This document shows positions 18,011 to 25,944 of a DNA stretch of 64,000 nt, in pieces. Source of the stretch: Extibacter muris (GTDB taxonomy: Bacteria; Bacillota; Clostridia; Lachnospirales; Lachnospiraceae); NCBI RefSeq assembly GCF_004345005.1, contig NZ_SMMX01000015.1:1-64000 (forward strand). Reading direction: 5' to 3'. The first letter of the stretch is position 1, and every line of letters begins with the position of its first letter. The position numbers were made by a program, and so were the translations under genes. The notes below the pieces were generated by a model. The model ran no database searches. It had not been told where the DNA came from and was given only the letters and a program-made list of their open reading frames with translations.

Positions 18011-19449
18011 CGGCTGCCTGCCTCCCCGCTGATGATATTTCCCCTGTTCCATACATTACCTGCATCCATCTCGTCTTTCAGTTCCGCGCACAGCTCAATA
18101 TACTGCTGAGGCAGCAGCCCGTCCAGAATCCTGAGCTTCAGCTTACCGATGCCATGTTCTCCTGTCACCTGGCCGTGGCGTTCTCTGACTTTGGCTGCCC
18201 ATCTTCTGATCAGCGCAATTCCCTTTTCATAGTCGCGGTAGTCATCAGGCAGCAGGTTGACATGCAGATGGTTCTCAAGCGCATGCCCGAACATGCACCC
18301 CTTCAGACCCTCGTTTTCAAGATCCGACTTCACATCGGCGAGAACTTCGGAAAATGCCATGTCCGTAATGGCCATGTCTGTTCCAAGCTTTGTGATACGC
18401 CCATCCTGCCTGCGGACCTCCTCTATATACAGATTCGCAGTTTCAGCTGCTCCGTGCCGGAACGCATGGAGCTTCTCTACATCCGTCTCGCCTGATACGG
18501 CCCACGCCTCATCCGGGTCGCTGCCGCACACCATGGCAGCCTCCATCAGAGATTCCGCGAGCAGCTCGATCTCCTCTTCCCCTCCGTGGAGCTCTACATA
18601 TATCATAGCTTCTGTCTCTTCACCGACATCCGGAAGCTCTTTGATCTTCGTCATGGTCCCTTTGTGCATTTCAATCAGATCCATCGCCGCCCGGTCTATA
18701 TATTCGACCGCTGCCACAGCCGCATGTTCACACGCAGGCATGTCCTGCTTCAGGATATCGACGAACCTCCCTGCCTCTTCTGCCTTGCCAAAGAAGAAGG
18801 CGATGCCCCAGATGCCTTCCGGCTTCGGAAGCAGCTTGAGCGTCAGCTCGCTGATAGCTCCGGTGATTCCTTCTTTTCCCATCACCACGTCTATCCAGTC
18901 TATCACACGGCCGGAAGGAAGTGCCAGCTTCTGGCCTTTCTCTGCGGTTAGGACGCGCCCGTCACCAGCCACCAGTCTTACAGACTCGATATACTTCCTG
19001 GCGGGTCCATACAGCAGCCGGCTGATACCCTGCGCATTGGTCGCCGCAATCCCCCCGACGGTGGCTGAAGTCTCCGTCGGGTCTGGCGGCCAGAACTGGG
19101 GCGCCTTGCGGAAAGCCGCCCCAATCTCTTTCTCAAGATCAATCAGATTGATACCCGGCTCCACGGTTATCCTTCCTGTCCCATCTTCAAGCAGGAGGCT
19201 GCCTTTTACCTTATTCATATGGGACAGGTTCATGACATGCCCGCCTTCAGGCACGGCCGCACCGGTGATTCCGGTCTTCCCCCCCTGTATGGTCACTGGA
19301 ATGTGCGCCGCTTCAAGTTCCCGGAGCACCTCCTGTATCTCTTCTTCGCTCTCCGGAAAAGAAATGCTGTCCGCATATCCGGAAAATTTGGATTCATCTA
19401 TCAGATATTCTTCGTATTGTTCCCTCATCGGATATATCAATCGTCTCAT
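18007..19449 (-). CDS. FAD-linked dehydrogenase, GlcD/LctD-like (module 1)
   Basis: A 480-residue VAO/PCMH-type flavoprotein. FAD-binding part: PVTIQGGKTGITGAAVPEGG, then PDPTETSATVGGIAATNAQG. The C-terminal substrate domain carries LENHLHVNLL and GEHGIGKLK, the metal- and FAD-proximal motif of 2-hydroxyacid dehydrogenases (glycolate, D-lactate). Together with EtfB/EtfA immediately downstream it forms an LctBCD-like set, where lactate oxidation is coupled to NAD+ through electron confurcation with ferredoxin. The actual hydroxyacid or alcohol is not known. It starts 17 bp after etfA of module 2. Confidence 0.88.
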   Translation of the reverse strand: MRRLIYPMREQYEEYLIDESKFSGYADSISFPESEEEIQEVLRELEAAHIPVTIQGGKTGITGAAVPEGGHVMNLSHMNKVKGSLLLEDGTGRITVEPGINLIDLEKEIGAAFRKAPQFWPPDPTETSATVGGIAATNAQGISRLLYGPARKYIESVRLVAGDGRVLTAEKGQKLALPSGRVIDWIDVVMGKEGITGAISELTLKLLPKPEGIWGIAFFFGKAEEAGRFVDILKQDMPACEHAAVAAVEYIDRAAMDLIEMHKGTMTKIKELPDVGEETEAMIYVELHGGEEEIELLAESLMEAAMVCGSDPDEAWAVSGETDVEKLHAFRHGAAETANLYIEEVRRQDGRITKLGTDMAITDMAFSEVLADVKSDLENEGLKGCMFGHALENHLHVNLLPDDYRDYEKGIALIRRWAAKVRERHGQVTGEHGIGKLKLRILDGLLPQQYIELCAELKDEMDAGNVWNRGNIISGEAGSR

Positions 19450-19466
19450 ATTCCTGTCCCCTGTCT

Positions 19467-20399
19467 CTACCTTTCTGCCAGCTCCCGCAAAGCCTTTACT
19501 ACGGGTACGAAATCATCCGCCACCGCGACATCCGCCTTCTTCATGATTGGCGCCTGTCCGTCCGTATTGATAGCGACGATAAATTTGCTCTTTTCTATCC
19601 CTGCATAGAATGCGGCTGCCCCGGACACGCCTGCCGTGATACAGATATCCGGCTGCAGCATGGCCCCGGATACGCCTATCATCCTGTTCATCGGAGCCCA
19701 CGCATTCATCGCCGCCGAGCGGCTGACCCCAAGCTCGCCGCCAAGCGCCTTGGCCGTCTCCCGCAGATAATCAGCATTTTCTTTATTCCTGATTCCCCTG
19801 CCCGCCGCTATGACGACTTTCGCCTCGTCTAGTCCTCCTGCGGCTTCATTGGCCGTCGTCTTTCTGGACACCACGGATTCCGGCAGACCTGTGCATTGCA
19901 TTTCTTTCATAATATGGAATGTACCGTGTTCCAGTTCCTGCCTGTCCATCCCCTTGGCCAGCGATATGCAATAAGGGCCTTTTTTCATTCGGAACGTCCC
20001 TTCCATGTGGCTTGCATAGACCATTTTCTTTACCGTCACATGCTCTTTCCATTCAAGGCCGTGGACCGCCGCCACCGAACTGCCCTTCATCCGGGCCGCC
20101 AGCCGCACGGATAATTCTGTCCCGCAGATACCGCTGCCAAATATATATATATCTTCCAAATCTGTCTCTTTGCCGAGTGCTTCCAGCACGCTCTCCGGAG
20201 AATAGTCTTCTGCAATGATGGCAACGGCACTGCCCGATATGCGCCTGCCAAGCCTCTCCACTACTGTCCTGTTTCGGCAGAGGACATAGGATACGCCTTC
20301 CTCCGCCTCCTGGAGGAAAGCCGTTTTAAAAGCATAGAGTTCCTCCATCTGCCGGATAATGTCCTCGGAGTATGCATCTATGATACAATGATATCTCAT
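19467..20399 (-). CDS. Electron transfer flavoprotein alpha subunit, divergent (module 2)
   Basis: A 310-residue EtfA relative. The N-terminal half is divergent (MRYHCIIDAYSEDIIRQMEEL). The C-terminal FAD domain is recognisable: VVIAAGRGIRNKENAD, GGELGVSRSAAMNAW, IGVSGAMLQPDICITAGVSGAA, FIVAINTDGQAPIMKKAD. The usual QTGK-type loop is altered. It overlaps the stop codon of the paired etfB by 4 bp. I infer that this pair serves the AGPS-like dehydrogenase encoded upstream. It is clearly different in sequence from EtfA of module 1, so it is not a recent duplicate. Confidence 0.85.
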   Translation of the reverse strand: MRYHCIIDAYSEDIIRQMEELYAFKTAFLQEAEEGVSYVLCRNRTVVERLGRRISGSAVAIIAEDYSPESVLEALGKETDLEDIYIFGSGICGTELSVRLAARMKGSSVAAVHGLEWKEHVTVKKMVYASHMEGTFRMKKGPYCISLAKGMDRQELEHGTFHIMKEMQCTGLPESVVSRKTTANEAAGGLDEAKVVIAAGRGIRNKENADYLRETAKALGGELGVSRSAAMNAWAPMNRMIGVSGAMLQPDICITAGVSGAAAFYAGIEKSKFIVAINTDGQAPIMKKADVAVADDFVPVVKALRELAER

Positions 20400-21211
20400 A
20401 TTTTTTCAAGCCTTCCTTTCAAATATGACTCATATAGTTCCCTGGCCTTCTCTTCCGGAGTGCCGCCTTCAATGAGCACTGCATCTCGTCTTTCCTCCAC
20501 TGCCGCGAGCTCTGTGAGCTCCACGTTCTGTTCCTTCTCCAGAAGCTGCTCCCAGTCTGGCACTATATGCTCAATCGGCTTCTTGCCCAGCTTCATCTTA
20601 TCCTTTAGCGTGGGAACACGCAGGTAAGACGAAGGGGCATTCCCCACTGCAAGCACACACGGAACCCCTACTACCTGTACTGCCGTGCGTCCGTCTTCTT
20701 CACTCGTGACCTTCAGATGCCCTTCATCCACCGGTTCCAGGGCCGTCACCTCGGTGATGCACGGCCACCCAAGTGCTTCAGCCAGGAGCAGCGGCGTCTT
20801 CATATTGCACCCTTCCGAACTTTGCATCCCCATAACCACGACGTCCTGAGGTGACGTCCCAGCGATATATCCGGCTACCAGTTCTGCAATTATCTCCGGA
20901 CAGAAACGGATGTCCTGATCTTCTTCCGCCTCAACCCGGACGGCATGTTCAAACTTAAGCGCGTACAACGTCTTCAAAAAGGATTCGTGCCGCTGCCGTC
21001 CCACGGTCAGCGCATTCAACTCATACACGACATCAAAGCCTTCTGATAAATCAGAAAGCTTTAACATCATTTCCAGTGCTCCTTCATCAAAACAATTCCA
21101 CGATAGCTTCGCATAGCTGGTATCTACCTGAAGCTGGCCATCTGCAATCCAGTCTTCTTCCGCTATCAGATCCAGATCCGGAACTATCTTAAAACACCCT
21201 AGTATCTTCAT
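20396..21211 (-). CDS. Electron transfer flavoprotein beta subunit, divergent (module 2)
   Basis: A 271-residue EtfB-like protein: MKILGCFKIVPDLD start, VVMGMQSSEGCNMKTPLLLAEALGWPCITEV in the AMP/FAD region, and RVPTLKDKMKLGKKPIEHI near the C-terminus. It lacks the AMGADxG...FAGAD...ATS stretch present in the module 1 EtfB, so NADH binding and bifurcation are less likely. It starts 3 bp after the AGPS-like dehydrogenase stop codon, so the three genes form one tightly coupled module. Confidence 0.85.
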   Translation of the reverse strand: MKILGCFKIVPDLDLIAEEDWIADGQLQVDTSYAKLSWNCFDEGALEMMLKLSDLSEGFDVVYELNALTVGRQRHESFLKTLYALKFEHAVRVEAEEDQDIRFCPEIIAELVAGYIAGTSPQDVVVMGMQSSEGCNMKTPLLLAEALGWPCITEVTALEPVDEGHLKVTSEEDGRTAVQVVGVPCVLAVGNAPSSYLRVPTLKDKMKLGKKPIEHIVPDWEQLLEKEQNVELTELAAVEERRDAVLIEGGTPEEKARELYESYLKGRLEKI

Positions 21212-21214
21212 GGC

Positions 21215-22672
21215 TTATTTTCTAAGCGGAATCAGCGTCCCCATGTTCATGATGCCGTTCGGGTCAAATGCCTGCTTCAGCGTCTTGAGCATGTAATAGG
21301 AAGAGCCGTATTCCTGTGTCACGTATTTTGCTCTTGCCTTCCCGAGTCCGTGATGGTGGACGATGGAACCGCCGTATTTGATAACCTGTTCGCAGATGAT
21401 CTGGTTAATCCTGTCATGGTATTTGTTGATCTCTTCTTCCGGCGCACAATCTACTATATTGTAATAGTATACGAAATACATGTTTGTACCGTTGATGTAG
21501 CTGTGAGAGGAATGTCCGCCCATAAGGGTCATATCCGGAACTTCTTCCAGTATCCTGTCGCAGGCCGTCTTATAAATGTCATATATGTTGTCCCAGCTAC
21601 CCGATACTTCTGTCGTGATGCCGATATTCTGCGTGGCCTTGATTTCTTCTTTTTCCTCAGCGATCTGTTCTGGTCCCCAGTTCAGGCCGCCATACCATTT
21701 CTCGATGAGCTTCGGGTCAACTTCTTCCAGTTCCGGATGTTTGGACATCATCTCTTTGATGCCTGCCTCGATAGCAGGAGTAATATTTGCAGGACCTTCT
21801 GCCATCCATATCAAGATAGCTTTTCCTTCCGGAAGCCAGGCGCTGAAGTGCTGCTGGGCATCGGCCGCGTCATAAAGCCTTGCGAAAGACGGCTTATATC
21901 CTTCCACCATGACCTCTCGCAGACAGTCAAACCCGAGCTTCATATACTCGTCATCCAGCATATAACCGATGTAACGGTTATTGTCCGGCTGCCATTTGAA
22001 CAGCTTTAATGTCACTTCCGTGATATAGCAGAGCGCTCCTTCATTCCCGCAGATTATGTGTCTGATGTCTGGTCCGGCCGCACGTCTCGGCACATTCTTG
22101 ATTCTGCATATCTTACCGTTCGGGAATACTGCTTCCATACCTACGATCATATCCTCGATACCGCCGTACAGCGTCGAGAACTGTCCGATACTTCTCGTCG
22201 CAACCAGCCCTCCCATCTGTGCCAGAGGCTTGGACTGCGGAGAATGTCCGGTCGTATATCCTCTTTCTCTCAACATGTCATCCAGCTCCTGCAGAGGAAC
22301 GCCACACTGGCATGTAACCTGCATGTTGTATTCATCTACCTTGATTACCTTGTTCATAGTAGAACCATCGATGACTACCGAGTCCTTCAGAGCCGTCTCA
22401 AGGCCCCCTTCAATGGCTGACTGTCCTGTTCTTGGTACTACATTTATCTCATTGTCATTTGCAAACGTAAGCACTTCGGATACCTCTTCGGCACTTTTTA
22501 CATATACGACTGCCGCAGGAATCGGCTGTGTATACACTTCACATACCTGCTCATATTTTCTGTATCTGTCGAGGCTGCTCTCCTTCAATACCTGCTCGTC
22601 TGTTACGACCTGTTCGCTGCCAAGGATATCGACTAGCCCCTCTACGATTTGTTCTCTTGAAATAATTGCCAT
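21215..22672 (-). CDS. FAD-linked dehydrogenase, alkylglycerone-phosphate synthase-like (module 2)
   Basis: A 485-residue VAO-type flavoprotein. The FAD-binding region is VVPRTGQSAIEGGLE, then GHSPQSKPLAQMGGLVATRSIGQFSTLYGG. The C-terminal HHHGLGKARAKY is the three-His active-site motif found in AGPS-type enzymes. True AGPS makes ether lipids, but distant bacterial members oxidise hydroxyacids or polyol derivatives; coupling to ETF genes supports the dehydrogenase role here. It is the first gene after the leader at 22774-22889 and therefore heads the long operon. ATG 22672 has an AGGAG site. Confidence 0.85.
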   Translation of the reverse strand: MAIISREQIVEGLVDILGSEQVVTDEQVLKESSLDRYRKYEQVCEVYTQPIPAAVVYVKSAEEVSEVLTFANDNEINVVPRTGQSAIEGGLETALKDSVVIDGSTMNKVIKVDEYNMQVTCQCGVPLQELDDMLRERGYTTGHSPQSKPLAQMGGLVATRSIGQFSTLYGGIEDMIVGMEAVFPNGKICRIKNVPRRAAGPDIRHIICGNEGALCYITEVTLKLFKWQPDNNRYIGYMLDDEYMKLGFDCLREVMVEGYKPSFARLYDAADAQQHFSAWLPEGKAILIWMAEGPANITPAIEAGIKEMMSKHPELEEVDPKLIEKWYGGLNWGPEQIAEEKEEIKATQNIGITTEVSGSWDNIYDIYKTACDRILEEVPDMTLMGGHSSHSYINGTNMYFVYYYNIVDCAPEEEINKYHDRINQIICEQVIKYGGSIVHHHGLGKARAKYVTQEYGSSYYMLKTLKQAFDPNGIMNMGTLIPLRK

Positions 22673-22773
22673 GACACTGGACTCCTTTCATTAATAACAC
22701 GTTTTTTCTTTGATACCTCACCAAAAGAGAGAGAGGGCTCCTGCCCAACAGATAGCATCGCATCTCATAAGAC

Positions 22774-22889
22774 AAAAAAAAGAAAAGTAACACAACACGG
22801 GCAGTACGCCTGCCACGTTGGTTACTTTTCTCTGAAAATCTCTTTCGGTAACTGCCTATAGTATAAAACCATTCTTGCCAGATTGTCAA
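22774..22889 (-). promoter_or_regulatory. Promoter and antiterminator-type leader A of the long catabolic operon
   Basis: Minus-strand sigma-A promoter: TTGACA (22889-22884), 18-bp spacer, TATACT (22865-22860). Predicted RNA starts at AGTTAC (22853-22848), then CGAAAGAG, then AGAGAAAAGTAACC. That GTAAC can pair back to GTTAC or serve as 5' arm of a terminator: AGAAAAGTAACC...GGCAG against CTGCC...GTTACTTTTCT (22832-22781), followed by a run of U (22780-22774). The gene starts about 100 bp further on. The arrangement equals leaders B and C, and a GlpP-family antiterminator is encoded downstream in the same operon. Confidence 0.82.
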
Positions 22890-22964
22890 TTGGTTATTTT
22901 TCATATTATTGATTTTCTATTTTTGTGCACAATGATTATATTTCGTTTTTTAACCTTTTAGTGA

Positions 22965-23058
22965 TTGACTTTTTTCCACAAATATTTTATGATTTCAATT
23001 AGTTACAAAGAGTGATGAGAGAAGTAACGCCACCTTGGCATTACTTTTCTCTTTTTTT
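22965..23058 (+). promoter_or_regulatory. Promoter and antiterminator-type leader B of the MFS gene
   Basis: Plus-strand sigma-A promoter: TTGACT (22965-22970), exactly 17 bp, TATGAT (22988-22993). AGTTAC lies at 23001-23006, at the predicted RNA start, followed by AAAGAG and GAGAGAAGTAACGCC. A terminator pairs GAGAGAAGTAACGCCA (23017-23032) with TGGCATTACTTTTCTC (23036-23051), followed by seven T. It lies 73 bp before the MFS start codon. Antiterminator pairing of GTTAC (23002-23006) with GTAAC (23024-23028) would break the terminator. Together with leader A it makes a divergent, co-regulated control region. Confidence 0.82.
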
Positions 23059-23131
23059 GTTACATTAATATCAGGTACGGCGACTGCAGCGCCTGTGCCA
23101 CCAACATTATAGTTAATCTGGAGGCGAAATC

Positions 23132-24376
23132 ATGAACAAAGCTTTTATTAAAAAGTATGGTACCCTGCTCCTTCTTGCGACAGGTGCCGGAATCATCTTT
23201 CAATTACCTTATATCCGTGAGACCTTCTATGTGCCGATTCAGAATGCCATGAACCTTTCCAATGCACAGATGGGACTGCTCTCTTCCGGATATGCAACGA
23301 TGTCACTATTCTCTTATTTTATAGGTGGTATCATCGCCGATAAGTTCTCGGCAAGGAAGCTGCTTACCTTTTCCTTCATTGCAACGGGTATCCTCGGGCT
23401 CTGGTTCTCCACGTTCCCGGGCTATACCATCAGCCGCGTCATATTCGTGCTTATGGGCATCTCTACTATCATTACATATTGGTCCGCCTGCATCAAAGCG
23501 ACACGTATGCTCGGTAACGACGAAGAGCAGGGCCGTCTGTTCGGATTGCAGGAGGGTCTGCGCGGTATCATGAACGCGCTGCTCGTATTCGGCATGACAG
23601 CGGCATTTACCCGCTTTGCAGACGAAGTTGCCGGCGCGTCAGCGGCAATCAAAGTATGTTCTGTCGTAGTCATCATCATTGGTATCCTCAACTTTATCTT
23701 TATCGAAGACACGAAGAAGGAAGAAAATCCCGAATCATTTGTGGAAGTCACGAAAGGCATGTTCAAGGCTCTTCTTATCCCGAGAGTGTGGCTGCTTGTG
23801 GCGATCGTATTCACAGCCTACAGCGTGTACGGACTCATTGCATATGCAACCACTTTTGCACAGCAGTTCTATGGATTGTCCGCTGCCTCTGCCGCGACGC
23901 TCGGCGGTATCCGTTACCTCATCCAGGGAGCCGGCGGCATCGTCGGAGGATTCCTTGCCGATAAGGTCAAATCCCGTTTCAAAGTTATCATCGGGGGCTG
24001 CATCGGACTTGCCTTGTCATTCGGCCTCTTTATCGTAATGCCGTCAAAAGCTTCCCTCTGCGTCATGGTAGTCGCCAACTTCTTTGTCGGCCTCTTCTTC
24101 ATCTACGCTGTAAGAAGCCAGTACTTTGCGGTGCACGATGATGCCGGCATCCCTCTTAACATGAGCGGCCGTGTATCCGGTATCGCATCATGCCTCGGCT
24201 ATACGCCTGACATCTTCATGTATACATTAGTCGGAAGCTGGATGGACAATTACGGCAGAGCCGGCTACAACATGACATGGGCTTACGCTATGGCTGCGGC
24301 AGTGCTCTGTGCACTCATAACCTTTATCTTAAGCCGTATCGTCAAGAAAGAAAAGGCTCAGAAAATGGACGCTTAA
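23132..24376 (+). CDS. Major facilitator superfamily transporter
   Basis: A 414-residue, 12-helix MFS permease. The loop 2-3 region reads GGIIADKFSARKLL and loop 8-9 GGFLADKVKSRFK, both versions of the MFS cytoplasmic motif. It resembles organic anion and sugar-acid carriers, but the substrate is not fixed. ATG 23132 has a GGAGG site. Expression should be controlled by leader B. It is the only plus-strand gene of the locus and overlaps the end of the convergent nitroreductase gene by 35 bp. Confidence 0.88.
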   Translation: MNKAFIKKYGTLLLLATGAGIIFQLPYIRETFYVPIQNAMNLSNAQMGLLSSGYATMSLFSYFIGGIIADKFSARKLLTFSFIATGILGLWFSTFPGYTISRVIFVLMGISTIITYWSACIKATRMLGNDEEQGRLFGLQEGLRGIMNALLVFGMTAAFTRFADEVAGASAAIKVCSVVVIIIGILNFIFIEDTKKEENPESFVEVTKGMFKALLIPRVWLLVAIVFTAYSVYGLIAYATTFAQQFYGLSAASAATLGGIRYLIQGAGGIVGGFLADKVKSRFKVIIGGCIGLALSFGLFIVMPSKASLCVMVVANFFVGLFFIYAVRSQYFAVHDDAGIPLNMSGRVSGIASCLGYTPDIFMYTLVGSWMDNYGRAGYNMTWAYAMAAAVLCALITFILSRIVKKEKAQKMDA

Positions 24377-25169
24377 GCGAGAGCAATCCGGGCGGCAGAT
24401 GTTCTGATACATCTGCCGCCTCTTTCTGTACCGTGCGCCGGTAGCGTACATTTGGATAGCCGAGTACCAGCACCGTTACAACTTTCTTATGACGGAGATG
24501 TAGCTTGCGCCGGAGTTTAAAGGAATAGTTCGCCGCCATGGCAAACAGGCCACTGTACAGGACTCCCAGGCCGTGTGCTTCTGCCATCAGCTCCATATTA
24601 GACGCGGCAAGTGATGCGCTTATCTTATCCTTTCCCAGCACCAGAATGGCTGCGGGAGCTTTTTTAAAGAAAAAGTGGTCGTCTATGATTATATTGCGTG
24701 CATTCGGCTTTATGAGCTTCATCACAGGCAGTATCCACTTCGCAAAGCGGATTGCTATTTTCTCATACCGCTCCATATCTTTACGCAGGACGATATAAGA
24801 TACATCCTGTGCATTTTCAGCGCTTGGCGTCAGACGGCCTGCCTCTATGACCTGTTCTATGACCTTCGCGTCTACTGGCTGCTGTTTGAACTGCCGGACA
24901 GACCTCCGTGACCGGATTGCGTCTAACAGCAGCTGCGGTTCTAATACGGCAGGGCTGTCAATTTCTACCGGCTGCTCACGAAATCCGGTAATCGATACTG
25001 CTGCTTTGGGGCAGACGGCGACGCAGTGCCCACACATCAGGCACCTCTGCATTTTGATTACCGCCTTTTTGTCCTTAACAGCGATATTGTTTACAGGGCA
25101 ATCCTTTACGCACATCCCGCAGCCGATACATTCTTTGCGGCTGATATTGATTTTATGTTCTCTTGTCAT
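24342..25169 (-). CDS. Ferredoxin-nitroreductase fusion protein
   Basis: 275 residues. The N-terminal domain has two [4Fe-4S] motifs (CIGCGMCVKDCP near residues 15-26 and CLMCGHCVAVCP near 43-54). The rest is a nitroreductase-family FMN domain (RSRRSVRQF near residues 87-95, SAENAQ). Such proteins pass ferredoxin electrons to quinone-like or nitro compounds. ATG 25169 has AAGGAG. It is divergent from a TetR gene with a shared control region, so it is probably a TetR target. Its C-terminal coding sequence contains the terminator of the convergent MFS gene. Confidence 0.88.
   Translation of the reverse strand: MTREHKINISRKECIGCGMCVKDCPVNNIAVKDKKAVIKMQRCLMCGHCVAVCPKAAVSITGFREQPVEIDSPAVLEPQLLLDAIRSRRSVRQFKQQPVDAKVIEQVIEAGRLTPSAENAQDVSYIVLRKDMERYEKIAIRFAKWILPVMKLIKPNARNIIIDDHFFFKKAPAAILVLGKDKISASLAASNMELMAEAHGLGVLYSGLFAMAANYSFKLRRKLHLRHKKVVTVLVLGYPNVRYRRTVQKEAADVSEHLPPGLLSLKRPFSEPFLS
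24391..24420 (+). terminator. Terminator of the MFS gene, inside the convergent coding region
   Basis: GGCGGCAGATGT (24391-24402) pairs perfectly with ACATCTGCCGCC (24409-24420), followed by TCTTTCT. It begins 14 bp after the MFS stop codon and lies within the last codons of the nitroreductase gene, encoding part of AADVSEHLPP. Confidence 0.75.
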
Positions 25170-25206
25170 GCTAGTCTCCTTTTATTTTTCACATAGCTAT
25201 TTTTTT

Positions 25207-25262
25207 GCACTTGTATAAATCTTGACTTTAGTTTATGATGAATGAAGCAGATATACAAGTGC
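25207..25262. promoter_or_regulatory. Inverted-repeat operator and promoter of the TetR gene
   Basis: A perfect 11-bp inverted repeat, GCACTTGTATA (25207-25217) and TATACAAGTGC (25252-25262), brackets the region between the divergent nitroreductase and TetR genes. A possible plus-strand promoter is TTGTAT (25211-25216), 17 bp, TATGAT (25234-25239), so the arms overlap the -35 and the region just after the start. This position fits autoregulation by the TetR protein. The 34-bp spacing is long for one dimer and may mean two half-sites or looping. Confidence 0.55.
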
Positions 25263-25323
25263 CAATCTGATATAGATGCAAGAATCTGGACAAATTTGAT
25301 AAAATGTCAAAGGAGATGTCAAA

Positions 25324-25902
25324 ATGAAATATGATTTTACCAAGAAGATGACGATTGGAGCGGCACGTACGCTGTCTTCCCTTCAACAGGCTATGCTGAT
25401 GCTGCTTTCTGCTAAATCTTTTGAAGAAATAGCTGTAGGGGAGCTGTGTGAACAGGCCATGCTGCCACGTGCAACCTTTTACAATTACTTTGATGACAAA
25501 TATGATCTGTTGGAGTATTGCCTGAGAACTGCCCGCAAGCAGCTTGACAGCGGCTGCGCGGACGCTTGTACATGCAGGATGCGCATGGATGTTTTCCTGG
25601 AAAACTGTTTTGATTTCCTCGACCGTAATTTGGATACGGTTGAAAAAATATTGAAAAACAATATACCGGACCAATATCTGATCAACCAAATCCGGTACTA
25701 TCTGCTTTCCAATATGGAAGAAGCATTTCAAGCCGGTTCCTGTTCGCACCGCTTTAAGATACCGGATAAAATGGCTGCAAAACTATACAGCGATGCCGTG
25801 TTGATCATACTGGAGTGGAAATACCTGGAAAAGAAAGAGTGCACGAAGGAACAGGCGAAAGAATATGTGCATCAGATGGTCAGCGGGATAGATGTACAAT
25901 AA
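25324..25902 (+). CDS. TetR-family transcriptional regulator
   Basis: 192 residues. The N-terminal helix-turn-helix is visible (SFEEIAVGELCEQAMLPRATFYNYFDDKYDLL, about residues 32-63), typical of TetR-type regulators with a FYNYF recognition helix end. The C-terminal ligand domain is divergent and Cys-containing (CADACTCRMRMD). It stands between the divergent ferredoxin-nitroreductase and the downstream EFR1 gene, so it probably controls these two electron-transfer genes in response to a small molecule or redox stress. Confidence 0.88.
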   Translation: MKYDFTKKMTIGAARTLSSLQQAMLMLLSAKSFEEIAVGELCEQAMLPRATFYNYFDDKYDLLEYCLRTARKQLDSGCADACTCRMRMDVFLENCFDFLDRNLDTVEKILKNNIPDQYLINQIRYYLLSNMEEAFQAGSCSHRFKIPDKMAAKLYSDAVLIILEWKYLEKKECTKEQAKEYVHQMVSGIDVQ

Positions 25903-25944
25903 CTGACTCGTCACAAGTTAATCATACTGCAGAGGAGGAATCAT

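Noticed and set aside
18257-19546. 429-codon plus-strand open frame
   Set aside because: It is antisense to the GlcD-like dehydrogenase and Ser/Pro-rich, as expected from the opposite strand of a GC-rich third-position gene.
21215-22672. Ether-lipid synthesis by a true alkylglycerone-phosphate synthase
   Set aside because: The gene is tied to ETF subunits and a transporter-kinase locus, which fits a dehydrogenase better; no lipid genes are nearby.
22551-22904. 117-codon minus-strand frame over the leader of the long operon
   Set aside because: It covers the promoter and terminator of leader A and overlaps the true start of the dehydrogenase in another frame; no ribosome site.
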